Shown here: positions 14,901 to 25,485 of the stretch, piece after piece
How positions within the stretch are numbered: position 1 is the first letter of the stretch
Layout: each line of letters starts with the position of its first letter
NCBI RefSeq assembly: GCF_000006565.2
Contig: NC_031478.1
Span: 2,091,874 to 2,155,873, forward strand
Direction: 5' to 3'
Source of the DNA: Toxoplasma gondii ME49
Lineage: Eukaryota; Apicomplexa; Conoidasida; Eucoccidiorida; Sarcocystidae
Length of the DNA: 64,000 nucleotides
Program-made: the position numbers and the translations under genes
Notes under the pieces: generated by a model
The model's input: the letters and a program-made list of their open reading frames with translations, nothing else
Told to the model about the DNA's origin: nothing
Database searches by the model: none

Positions 14901-16969
14901 TACAGAAGGGTGACGCAACCGCGGCGTTGAAGCCAGCCCATCGTCTAACACGGGAAACTCGCAGCGTACACTCGCTAGAAAAAGTCTACACTTAATCCCG
15001 TTGGAATGGTTATGACTCTCAGTACGAGGGCGCTGGTCATACTCCATCCTGTCCGCTTTTAACCAGGATCGGTGTAACCATGGAAGAGGGAGTAAATGAC
15101 ACATTAAGAGAGTATTGTACACCCTGAAAGAGGCATGATAACACTACACACAGTGAAAAATGGAAAATGCAGCTGGTGTCCAGAAAGCTGTCTTCGGGCT
15201 CTCCCGGCCAAGTTACCCTGCCGTAAACGCCCGGCCCGTCCTTACGGGCAACCAGGCACGAACAAAAATGCTAAAGAGAAGCTCTGCTTCGCATTTTCAG
15301 AATTGTGGACGCAGGCAATGCGTTCTAGGACGGAAGCAGGCTTAGGTGGCAGCGCCGCCGTATCGGCCAGGCAACAAACAGCGACGTGTTTCTTGGAAGC
15401 ATTTGAAGTGAAAACGAGGAATTCGAATTCATCGGAAATCAGGTTTTGCCCTCGCCCCAGAGAGACGACGAGAAACAATCAAGGTCTTGTTTGCCTGATC
15501 AAAAGTTCTAGTGATGGTTGAACTGCCGAGGAGGCGAGCACTGTCCAAACACACCAGCCGCAGAAAGCGTCCGTCCTGTTAAAAGGCACGTTGTCCCTTT
15601 GCTTTGTCGCTACTGAACAGAGTTTTTCTTGCTCTTTTCATCGTAAATATGTGTTTCTTCTGCTTCGTCCGTACCTCTCTTTGGCGCCGCCGAGTTTGAC
15701 GCTCCTCCCCAGTGGCAGCAGCCCGAGCCGCGGGCTCGACATGCGGAGAAGTCTCGTAGCCCAGGACATTTTGTCGAAACGGTGGAAAACTAGAAAGAAA
15801 AGAAAGTGCGAGAGACACACAAACCGTCACGCAGACTCCGCGAACCCACGTTCAGCTGGCGCGTGTTCGTTACTTCCTGGCGACTGGAGAGAAAGAAAAC
15901 AGTGGACTAGGAACCCGACGCTGCTCACAGACACAATGGTAGTTTGCGGAATTTTCGGGGATTCCGAAAAGCAGAGTCGAAGTGAAGATTCCTTCTGATT
16001 GGTGTGCCGGCATTTGCTTCGCTGACCGCAGGTCACACAACTCGCGACAAACCGCCTGTCGTGGAGACTACAGGGGCGCAGAGATCGCGGGAGCGAAGAA
16101 ACAGACAATTTCACTTTGGGAAGACACCAGAAAAACAGAACAGCGCACGAGACACGCTCCGGAAAAGATACAGCGAAACACTCTGCTGGTGGCGTTCGGC
16201 CAACACAGAAATTCAGACGTCGACTGTCTCATCAGAGATCGTCACTGGTTGCGAGCATACGCCGATTTCTCCCTCGCCAGGATTTCGAAAATCCCCTGCG
16301 CGCTGCATGCGCGCTTTTTGCTGAACACGCGACTGCCGGGAGAGCTCAACGAGGCAGAAAGAGACCAGTACACATGTTTCGAGGAAAAATGTTTCGTCCC
16401 GGGGATCCAAGGAGGACCCAACGAAGGTGTGAAAATGTCGGATACCTAGATATCTCCCTTCCCAGTCGCTCCAGGTGTCACGCGCCGGTTCTCCGCGATT
16501 GCCCTCGTCCCTCTTCTGTCGCGTCGTCAACTGCCTCTTTTCGCCTCTCGTCATTCGTCTTTCCTCAGTCGACAGTCTTCTGCATCCATTCGGTGTGCAA
16601 TTCTCGTGCGCCCCTGTCTGGAAGCAGGCACATACAGCCTGAGATAGCCTCGACTGCACATCCTGAATGTGCGTCGTAAGGAGCTCGGCCTCTCCTCCAG
16701 GCGGGGTACCTCCGACTCTCGTCTTTGATTCTGCCCCCTGTTTATGATACCACTGTTTCACAGTCGTTTCCTGCCCGCTTATATGGACACAATTGGCGGT
16801 CGAGTTACTAGGGACGCCCCGTTGACAGCAAGACAAGCTGCCGGGCAACACTCCCGGAAAACCAGGCTCAGAGACCGGCGGATATGACTACAAGGGAACT
16901 GCAGTAGAAGAACAGAAAACGAAAATACGAAAATACCTGTAGCGTCTCCGCGGCGTCTTTGTGAAAACA
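11910..16969. other. 5 kb intergenic stretch, no convincing gene
   Basis: This lies between the VPS13 stop and the start of the mitochondrial-type gene. Open frames occur on both strands (for example about 14,278-14,709 on plus and 16,213-16,851 on minus). None has family features, a favoured start context and phase-consistent neighbours together. A segment at about 14,521-14,640 (acceptor-like TTTTTACAG, then PLWLEEDAGQGAKTRVEVEE) looks somewhat coding but could not be joined to anything. The rest is presumably 3' UTR, promoter and 5' UTR. Confidence 0.6.
11949..11960 (+). repeat. G12 homopolymer
   Basis: Twelve consecutive G residues, 40 bp downstream of the VPS13 stop, in the presumed 3' UTR. 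It is a likely spot for length polymorphism or sequencing error and has no visible coding consequence. Confidence 0.9.
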
Positions 16970-19495
16970 ATGCTGCCGGTGGCGTCAGGCGGCCTCCCGC
17001 GGCACGCAAAAGCGCTGCGGAGTCACGCCCGACGAGGTTTCTCTGAGAGGAGCATGTCCAGTTCTTGCTCAGGAGGCAAGTTTGTTCTGTCTGCTTCTCC
17101 TCTCTCATCTGTCTCCGCCTCCAATGCGTCGCAATCCCGTTCTCCGGCCGGTGTGTCTCTGAACCACCCTTTTCTGTCTGCCTCTCTGCCGTGCCACTCC
17201 CGCTCTCTATCTGCCGCTTCCTCTGCCTCTTATCCTCTCTCCTCTGGTTCGTCTCTCTCTCCTGTCCTTTCCGCTCGTTCTTCCCTGTCTCGCTCCGAGG
17301 TCACTCTGTGCTCCGCTTCGCTCTCTGCGCGGTCGCCGTCTGCAGGCGCAGGTGGTCGCGAGTCGTCTTTCGCGAGTTCCCCGTCCTCCACTCGTCGTTC
17401 GGTGCTTCCTTCCCTCCTTGCTTTCTCTCCACACTCCCGTCTTTCAGGCCCTGCCTCTCTCTGTCGTCTTTCCGCCCTCGCGTGTCCTGTTTTCTCGCCT
17501 GCTGCTGTTCCCTCTGCTGCCTCGGCCTTATCGGACGGCCTGGGTCCAGTCCGCGCTGCCCACAAATTTGCAGCTCCACCTTGTCCCAATCTTTTGCTTC
17601 TGCGAAAAACCATCCATCAGCGTCTCCAACCGATTCTCTTCTTCCTCAAAAATGACGTGACTATGGGCAACTACGTCTACGATCAGCATTTCAAGGTGCG
17701 GGGAAAAAGTCGCGCGCTTCCATGTGACGAGAATAATCATTTGTGATGTAGACACGCGGCCCTGTGAGCACAGGCGCAGTGCCCAGTTCGCCAGTGGTGA
17801 TGCTTTTCGCCTATGTATGCGTCCGGAGACCGCGTTGCTGATGTAGGCATGTGAAACATTTTATCTCTCTCTCAGTCCCCGGACTTTCCGTGACTACCTT
17901 TTTAAGTGCACAAATACAGGGGCCTCCAGCGCAGATCTGAAGACACAGCACTCTCAGCAAGCATGTGCGTTTAATACGGTGATAGATTTTTTGGCAGTCT
18001 CCTCCCGAGCCTCCAGTCGCGCATATCTGCCACCCACCGCTGCGCGATATGACCCCAGGAAAGCTCTCTCTCTAGAGCTATTGCAGACTGCTCGTGCACA
18101 GCAGCTCGGAGTTGCAAACACGGCGGCTTGCACTCGCCCCGTGAGAACTAGAGAGCTATGATATGAGAATGCATTGCCTCTCGAGGGAAGGAAATCCTGT
18201 GTCGGTCGCCAGGGAGAGCAGCTGGACATACGTTTGTTCGTTGTCACGTTTCTTTTGACTGCTGCTGCAGGGTGTCCTGTGTTCTCCCTTGTTTGAAGGA
18301 AAGTCCTACAAGGAAATCTACGCGATGGTGGACCGCGTTCTTGAAGACATTGGTGAGCAGTATTTCTTGCCGCCTCACCATGTGGGTGCTGTGTCGTTTT
18401 CTGACTCCAAAAAGCTCCTTCCTAATGACAGTCTGAACGGAATTCATGGATCGAATTCTCGTCGACCCAGCACCTGGGAGCGGGAGACCTGAGCGCGCCT
18501 GTCCGCAGTCACTTCCCTGGCGTCGGGCGCCACCACGCGGATCACCAAGAATAGCAAGCAACCGCTGCAGGCTGATGTAATGTACACAGATATGTGTATG
18601 CATAGGTGTGTGTATACCTGAATATACGAAAATGTAAATACGTATACGTGTCCTCAGGCAGATGTATTGTTCGCCCGAGGTAGAGACTGATTTTCTTGTC
18701 AGTGTCGGAATGTTTTCTGCTTCGTGCCGTAGGCAGTCTAGAGGCTGAAATCGAGAATAACTTCAGTGCAGACCCGGCACGCACGAGTGTTTCAATTAAA
18801 GATGCGTAACAGTGTGCTTTTCCTCTCTAGTGAAGGGGTGCATGGATTCATACGGATCTGAAAGCGGGTTTGCGTCTTTCCGCAAATGACTGCTGACTCG
18901 TTTCCCTCTTGTGGCACGAAGCAAGAGTCATCTGAAGAGCTTTGGATGGCACGGAGGCCAAGCATGGTCCAAGGAAGCCTTTTTTCTTGGCTCGGTCTCT
19001 CTCTTGTTGCCAGTTCACTCTTCTAAGTGGGCTCGAAATTGTGCGACTGAGACGGACGTGTTTTGAGGTGCCTTATTGCCGTTCTGCGTTGTCTTAGGCC
19101 TCAGCGGGCGCGTCAAACTCTACTGCGAGCCGCCTTCCCTCTTGCACGTAAGCAGCTGGGACGACGGAAGTCGAGGGTTCTTTGCAGAATGTATGGCTAC
19201 AAAAAAACGATATTCATCGTCTGCAGAACTCCGTTTTTGCCGCTTCAAAGAAAAAAGCAAACTGGGTTTCGAAAAAGGTGCACGAAGTTTCCCTGTCGCA
19301 ACCTCAAACCTTCGTCCGCGAGAAACGCATTCACCTTGCCAGTGGGCGTCTAGCGAAGTCGTCCGGCGCAGCAGCCCTTGTCGAGACAAGCTCAAAGAGA
19401 GAGCGCCACCGGAAGCTGCATTTAGTCTTGCCTCCCTTCCTTGTTTGCAGAAAATGAAGTACCACGTTCGGAAGCACTGGCCGCTCGAGAAGTAG
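16970..19495 (+). CDS. Predicted mitochondrial protein of unknown function (4 exons, 300 aa)
   Basis: Exons are 16970-17695, 18271-18352, 19098-19147 and 19451-19495; phases agree at each join and the total is 903 bp. The ATG at 16,970 has A at -3. The N-terminus is Arg-rich without acids (MLPVASGGLPRHAKALRSHA) and is followed by RRGF-SER, a typical presequence-processing pattern, so import into the mitochondrion is likely. Residues about 30-200 are an almost pure Ser/Ala/Pro/Leu linker. The conserved-looking part is the last 100 residues, including RKTIHQRLQPILFFLKN, SYKEIYAMVDRVLEDIG and a basic end (MKYHVRKHWPLEK). The compact basic C-terminus would suit a ribosomal or respiratory-complex subunit, but I do not recognise the family. 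Introns are 575, 745 and 303 bp. It converges on TIM22. Confidence 0.62.
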
Positions 19496-20188
19496 GAGAA
19501 CGACTCCGAGCGGAAGCATCTGCGTCTCAGAAAAACGTTCATCTCTCGCCTTCCGTTTCTATATGTTGTCAAGAAGCAGGGGCCAACTTTTTTACCCTTG
19601 TACTTGAGGGGTATATATATATATATATATATATATGCATGTATATTTATATAGATGTGCGTAAAAACAAGAGTGCGAAGACGAATACGGTCTGACGGAA
19701 ATCGGATGTGTGTCGGCAGTGCACATTCCACACTGAAGATCCGAAACTGGAGCCATCACAGATCATGCATGCAAATTGGCGACCGGAGAACGATCCCCAA
19801 TCGCAGAAAAGGAGCGCAGGTTGCGGCATCAGAATCCCGACGGCATTGTCTAAGTGCCAAGGTAGAAGAAGGGGAGCGGAGAGAAGCATACTGAAAACTG
19901 AAACGAAACCGCTCATAACAAGGATCATGATACTTTAGAAAACCAGAAAAGCATTTCGGTCAACTTCTTCTAGGCCCGCATGCCCGGGCAGCGACACCTG
20001 CTGGGATTGCTTGCATGCTAATACGGTTTGGCGGACAGAGAAGACTAAGATAAACACAACAGAGAAGAGTTACGATGAACAGAAGCAAAAATGAGACGAA
20101 ATAAGCACTTTCCATTTTTAGTTAAAACGAGCAGAAACGCGGATGGCATTCTGGGCAGAAGCATTTAGCCAACAAATTCTTTCCCCGA
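19496..20188. other. Convergent intergenic region between two mitochondrial-type genes
   Basis: The 693 bp lie between the stop of the mitochondrial-type gene (+) and the stop of TIM22 (-). They must hold both 3' UTRs. A TA microsatellite is present; nothing else is recognisable. Confidence 0.7.
19612..19636. repeat. (TA)n microsatellite
   Basis: An uninterrupted 25-nt TA run, followed by further AT-rich sequence (ATGCATGTATATTTATATAG). It lies about 120 bp after the stop of the preceding gene. Such repeats are common strain-typing markers in coccidia. Confidence 0.9.
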
Positions 20189-22864
20189 TCACGCTCCCAT
20201 GTTTCCAAAAGGCTGAAGGGTCTCCATGATTCCCGAGAATGCAGCGAATCCTGCGCATCCTGCAGCAGCTGCCCATGGGCCACCTGCAGAGAGAAAGCAA
20301 GCACCCATATCGCGACTGCTCTTTGGTTGCACCTACAGTTTACACAGAGAGCGGTGTGAAGAAGCTAGAGGGAAATGTGTAATGACTTGGAGTACAAAGG
20401 TCACTGCAGATACGAAGCCAAAAAAGGTGAAAGCAGATTCACAACATGCCGATGAAAGACAAGGTGTGGCCGAGACAGGCTCAGATATGTATTGAATGTT
20501 CCAAACACCGTGACGAATCAAAAGAACTTGGATCCGGTAAACAATGACATCATCCCATCCAGGACACAGGTGTTGTTTGTACTTTGGCCCGCCGACGGGA
20601 AGAAGCCGAGGAAGAGAGGGCAGGGATTTTGCACAATGGCAAGAAGAAATGGAAAACTCAAACAGCGGCACCGGGTCTGCTGGCCGGCTGCACCAGAGAG
20701 TAGCCTGAGTCTGGAGACGCCAACGTTTGTGAGCACAGTTCTGGGGGAAATGAAAGTGAAAAGCAGAGGCCGGAGGGAGATACCGACGCATAATAGTCTA
20801 TCGTGAATGAGAGAGACCAGAGGGAGGTTGGAACGGAGTTGGCCACTTGCGTGCAGTGAGGGCAAAACAGAAGAGAAGCGCAACACAGCCAGTCAAAAAA
20901 GGAGAAGCGATATTGGAAGGATTCACACAAGCTAAGGCCGACGCGCATTGCAGTTTCCGCATTGTCTAGAAATACGTGGGACTCAACCACAGAGAAAAGA
21001 CCGATTTATTGACTGGTACAAATTGACGGGAAATCGACACTTGAAGGTGGCAGGGAACTCGATCAGCAGACCACAACACGGAATTTGGCGACGATCGTGA
21101 TTCTACCCCTACGGACCTTTGTAAGAGAGGGCAGCTCCTGTGAAGCATCCAGCGTAGATTGCGTTGTTTATGTCGTGGACCGCCCTTTCCTGGGTTTAGA
21201 AACGCACAGACCAGCGCCACGAAAAGCTGTAAAAACGTCTCTTAAGCCCTAATCATCCGCGGTCCTCACGCATTCACGGAAAACGCAGAATCCCTACACG
21301 ACAGCCCATCTCTTTCCGCTGGTCATTGATCACTTCTTGCTAATGAGGATGAGTCAGTACGTAAAAGCAGGACTCCCGGAAAGGTGCTGATACACAAACG
21401 CGCGCAGTCACTCGCGTTGTCACCCACCATTTCTTCCCGTATTCGTTTTAGACACCTAGACACCGTGCTGGTCTACCTTTACGCAACACACAGCTCGCGT
21501 CCCGAGGCTGGATGATCGCTCTCTTACTCTCTGGATGAAGCATTCCGCAAGGGAATAGAGAAAACCCAGTTTGGCAAAACTCTTGGCAGAGCGTCCAACT
21601 TCCGGCAGGAAGTTCCGATATTGCTGCCGCATCTGGTCACGGAAAGGGAGACTGGTGTCCACGTCGACGGGCTTCATCGTGAAGAAGAAGGCGCCGAAAA
21701 GACCTCCTGGAGTAAGCGGCAAAGTGAGAAGAAAATCAAAGTCATTCCATTCAAAACCGGTGACTCGTGAGTATCAACGTCATCCACGATCAAGACCTTC
21801 GTTTCGGGGGAAGTCGTTTCGGGGGTAATCGTCTCGAAACGCCCCAGTTCATAATGTGTAACAGGAAGTCTAGCTTCAGAGTTCAGGGTCGCGGATCATT
21901 TGTATCGCAACAGTATCCATAATGTGACACCAACAAGGTCTTCCGCCGATGCCAGCGAGTTCAGGCAGACCCCGAGAAGCAATGGCAAAGCATACGAATG
22001 CACGGCTAGGGAAGCAAACGTGGGAAAAGGGGAACGAGCAAAAACAGAACAGAAGGCGGCAGAGAGAACAGCGAACCTCAGACACGCACATACAAGAGGG
22101 TACCGAGGAACGAAGAAAGAAACCATAGAATAAGGCGAAACGAAGAGAAGAAGGCAGTGAAATAGAGCGCGAGAGGGGCTGCACGCGACGAAGCCGAGGA
22201 CACGGAAATCCAGACATGGAGAGAAACCCACAGGTAGTTGCCACGGCGGAGTGGGCCACACGAGGTTGCAGGCAGAAGGGAGAAGGCAGGCACGAAAAGG
22301 CACAAAAAGCCAGCGAGGGACGGATACGAGCGCTGCGTGCACAGCAAGGGAGATCAGACGTAACACCTGGGGGGCGAGAGGGAGGAATAGGGAACGAAGA
22401 GTTTCACATGCAGACACCCACACGCTGTCGCGGAAGGTAGAATTTTCCGTATCCCTCGCTATGAATGATTTCTCTGCTACCGCCTCGTGCCAGCAGAGAG
22501 AGAAACACCGCATCCTCTTACCCAGGACTCCGCCTCCAGCCCCCATGACGGCTGCCCGCGCCAGACAGCCCTCCGTGAAGAACCGTTCGACTTTGTTTTG
22601 TAGCAGAATCTGTTGCTGTATCTGTTTCTGTTCGTCAGTCAGAGTCGTCGCGTCGGGCGTCAAGTTCAAGGTTCGGTATCTGTCGCCCAAGAAAATGTCC
22701 ATGGGCTTCTCCACCGGACGCTCGGAGGGAGAAAAGGGAACCGCAAAGTCAGAGATAGAAGAATGGGTCGACGGGTTTTGCTGAACCGCTGCGGGCGACG
22801 GAGCGGGTGAAGTGGGGGACAAAGCCAGGGGGGAGGGGGGCTCTCCTCTGGAAGACTGAAACAT
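20189..22864 (-). CDS. TIM22: TIM22 - mitochondrial inner-membrane carrier translocase channel subunit
   Basis: Exons on the minus strand are 22864-22522, 21706-21528, 21189-21117 and 20283-20189. Phases (1, 0, 1) agree at every join, giving 690 bp and 229 residues. Family evidence, in order: a glycine-rich first membrane segment (GGGVLGGLFGAFFF), the Tim17/22/23 signature SFAKLGFLYSLAEC ahead of a basic stretch, the loop and third segment (YAGCFTGAALSYKG) and the last segment (GPWAAAAGCAGFAAFSGIME). TIM22 inserts multi-spanning carriers into the mitochondrial inner membrane. The first 100 or so residues are a Pro/Ser-rich leader longer than in the yeast or human protein. Introns are 815, 338 and 833 bp. 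The start ATG at 22,864 is the first in the open frame. Two of the four exons are short and would be missed by ORF length alone. It is head-to-head with the 25,486 gene. Confidence 0.92.
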
Positions 22865-25485
22865 CTTGTGAAGGATCGAACAAATGGAGTTAAAGTGTGC
22901 CAGCGAGAACGGATCAGAAAGGAAAACAACGCGGAAACGCAGCCGAGCAAGAACCGCGAGGATCTGCCCGTAGGTGAGGACGGAAGAGCTGTGCAGCTAC
23001 AGCGGTAGATGTAGGGGCAGAGTCACAGGCAGGGCGAATGAGGTCTTCGTGGGTCTTTCAGGTGATGTGGAGGTGTCGGAGTGTGGGTGGCCTGGTGTCT
23101 GGAACCCGCTTCGCATATAGAATGCGTCGCAGGAAAAGGTTCAGCACACGGGACAACGAGGGGAAGAAGCCAGTGGTAATCCAGACGAAGAAAACTAGGA
23201 GGTACAGAGGGAGAAGGGAGACAATCGAAGATAGCGGAGTCAGACAATCGGACAAACAATCAGACAGCCGCGGAAACGGGAAATGAAGTCACAGATTCCT
23301 GAATGTCCTGTCGGAGAACATGGGGGAGAGAAACTGGTTTTTCTGTGTCTTTGGCTCTTAGCTTCGTGGAATTGCGGTAGGGCGCAGAGAGCGTCTCGGG
23401 CGGAGACACGGGGAAAAAAAGGTGCTGAATAATCACGAAAATTGTCAACAGCTTCCCCTCGCTAACAATCCACAGGAAAATAGCTGTGTTGGGTTTGACA
23501 GACCTCAGGATAATGCAGATTCTGTTGTTAAGTGTACTCAAAGGGTAAGCTACACCTTTTCACACGCGGCGAAGTTGAGTAAAGAAGCGTTCTCTACTGT
23601 GAAAAGTACCTGTAGCTGTCGATGGCAGAAGGCTTTGCCAGCGCGCAAGGCATACACCGCGAAAAAAACGCGAAATGCCTACGCTGCGTAAATCTACAAA
23701 AAATAATTGTCTTCTCGCAAATTGTCCTCTAAAAGGTGTAGGTACTTTCTGGTGAAGAATCCGGTAGTTCTTTGTCCCGCACACAAGACGTGTCGAGAAT
23801 TGCGTGTCCCTGCCAGTCCCGTTCCGTCAATGGTGTCCCTAGGGTGTGGCCTGTGGCAGGTAAGCGTCGTTTTCCGACTGCTTCCTGATACACAGACTAA
23901 TCCACGAACCTCAAGAAACATCTTCCAGTGAAGAACACCCTTGTCCAGGCATCCTCCTCTGTTGTCTTGTATGTGCCCGCGGTCAAATCGAGAAAGGCAG
24001 TCCTGTCTTCCGGAATGAGCTTTTGAAGAGGGTGGTTACGCTGTTGGGCGCCCGGTATGCAGAAACAGCAGCGGTGGCACTCAGCGAAAGAGCGCGTCTG
24101 TGTATCCAGATAGTTGACGCTCGCAACTGCATGAGTTCTTCTAAATTATAGATTGTGCGACACTGTCTATCTATAGTAACTGGACAAGCGTGTTTATTAT
24201 CCCTGTGTGCTTCGTATGCCTCCGTGGACCGTAGTCAGGCGCGTGTGTCACCATGATCCACGATTCCTCTCCTGCGCAGACAACGGAAGCGACTGAGAAA
24301 CTAGAGGAGTTTTCGCGTGCACATGGCCGAGGGGAGTGTATGAGGAATCCAGGGCTTGCACGCAGTGAGAGGAGACTTCGTGCAGCACGTTGAGAAGGAA
24401 TTGCTGTTACCCAAGTGATCCCCTCGCTAGCTAGTTTGTGGCGGAAGGGTCGTGCTGAGTACCGAAGCTGCGCAGACCTGCCTAGCTGTCGATGCTTGCC
24501 TGTTTGTCCGTGCGCGCGGGTTTGCCCTGGACCATGGATAAGGTGACGGAAAATTCAGGGTTTCTACAAGGTCTTGTGTTTGCTGAGACCTTTTTTCGCC
24601 TTACTCTCAGCAGACGACAATCGGTAACCCAAAACACTTGCGCCACCTTATATACTTTCCGCGATAGACACTGGCGTGCACTGATCGCGCTGCCAGTCCA
24701 CCGAACCACGCGATGCAACGGTCGCTGCCGTCCTGGCACCTTTTTCTCTGTTTCCATTGCAGAGTTTTGTCGATACTATGTGTCTGTACTGCGTGTACTG
24801 GGAATATTTGTCCCAGTATTTTGTTGGAAAAGCCACGGTCGTCTTGGTATTCCTTTGTCGCGGCATTTTCGTGAGATAATTTTCGCCGTTGTCGTAACGC
24901 CTCTGTCACGCCTACAACCGACAGTCTTGTCAAAACTGAAGCCAACTAGCGGAGCGCCGGTGCGTGTCGGAATTCACCAGTTTGGAGACTTGTTGCTTCG
25001 CACCCTGTTCTTTCAGGCATCTGGCTTCTTCCTTCCGAAATCATCTAGCTTCCTTTGCTCGTCCAGAGGTCCCGGATTCTGGTCTCCTCAGTCGTAACGC
25101 TACACCGGCTACGCGAGTGTGTCGCTGTCACAAGTCTTGTGTAGGTTCTTGATGCCTCCTTTTGCCCTCGGGGATTGCTGGTCAAGAACGGATATCTCCA
25201 GTTTTTCCAGTTTTGGGACAATGGTGGAGTGTGCGTGCAAGGGACGGAACTTAGCGTGAAACTTATTTCTGCCAATGCTCACCGATCAACCTTCCTTTTT
25301 GTCTCGATACCCTCCACTGTTGCTTGCTAGCTGGCGCGTTGACGGGAGCTTCTACCCCGAGAGGTGCTCCTTCTGACGGGGTGTCTGTAGATCGGTTGTT
25401 TTACCTTGTGGACGCCGATCCTCGTCCTCAAGTCTCGGGGGAGGAAGACCACAACTGCATCTCGTTCAACGGTTTGCCCACCAAG
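22865..25485. promoter_or_regulatory. Divergent intergenic (bidirectional promoter) region
   Basis: The 2.6 kb lie between the TIM22 start (minus) and the start of the 1,816-residue gene (plus), so both promoters and 5' UTRs must be here. An open frame at about 24,492-25,097 has no family features or clear splice partners. No core promoter element can be placed with confidence. Confidence 0.55.

Noticed and set aside
16213..16851. 212-codon minus-strand frame in the 5 kb spacer
   Set aside because: Overlaps plus-strand frames of similar length, is Arg/Thr/Gly-rich without domain content, and has no start or splice support.
24492..25097. 201-codon plus-strand frame upstream of the large low-complexity gene
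   Set aside because: Composition and lack of splice partners suggest it is 5' flanking or UTR sequence; no family features.
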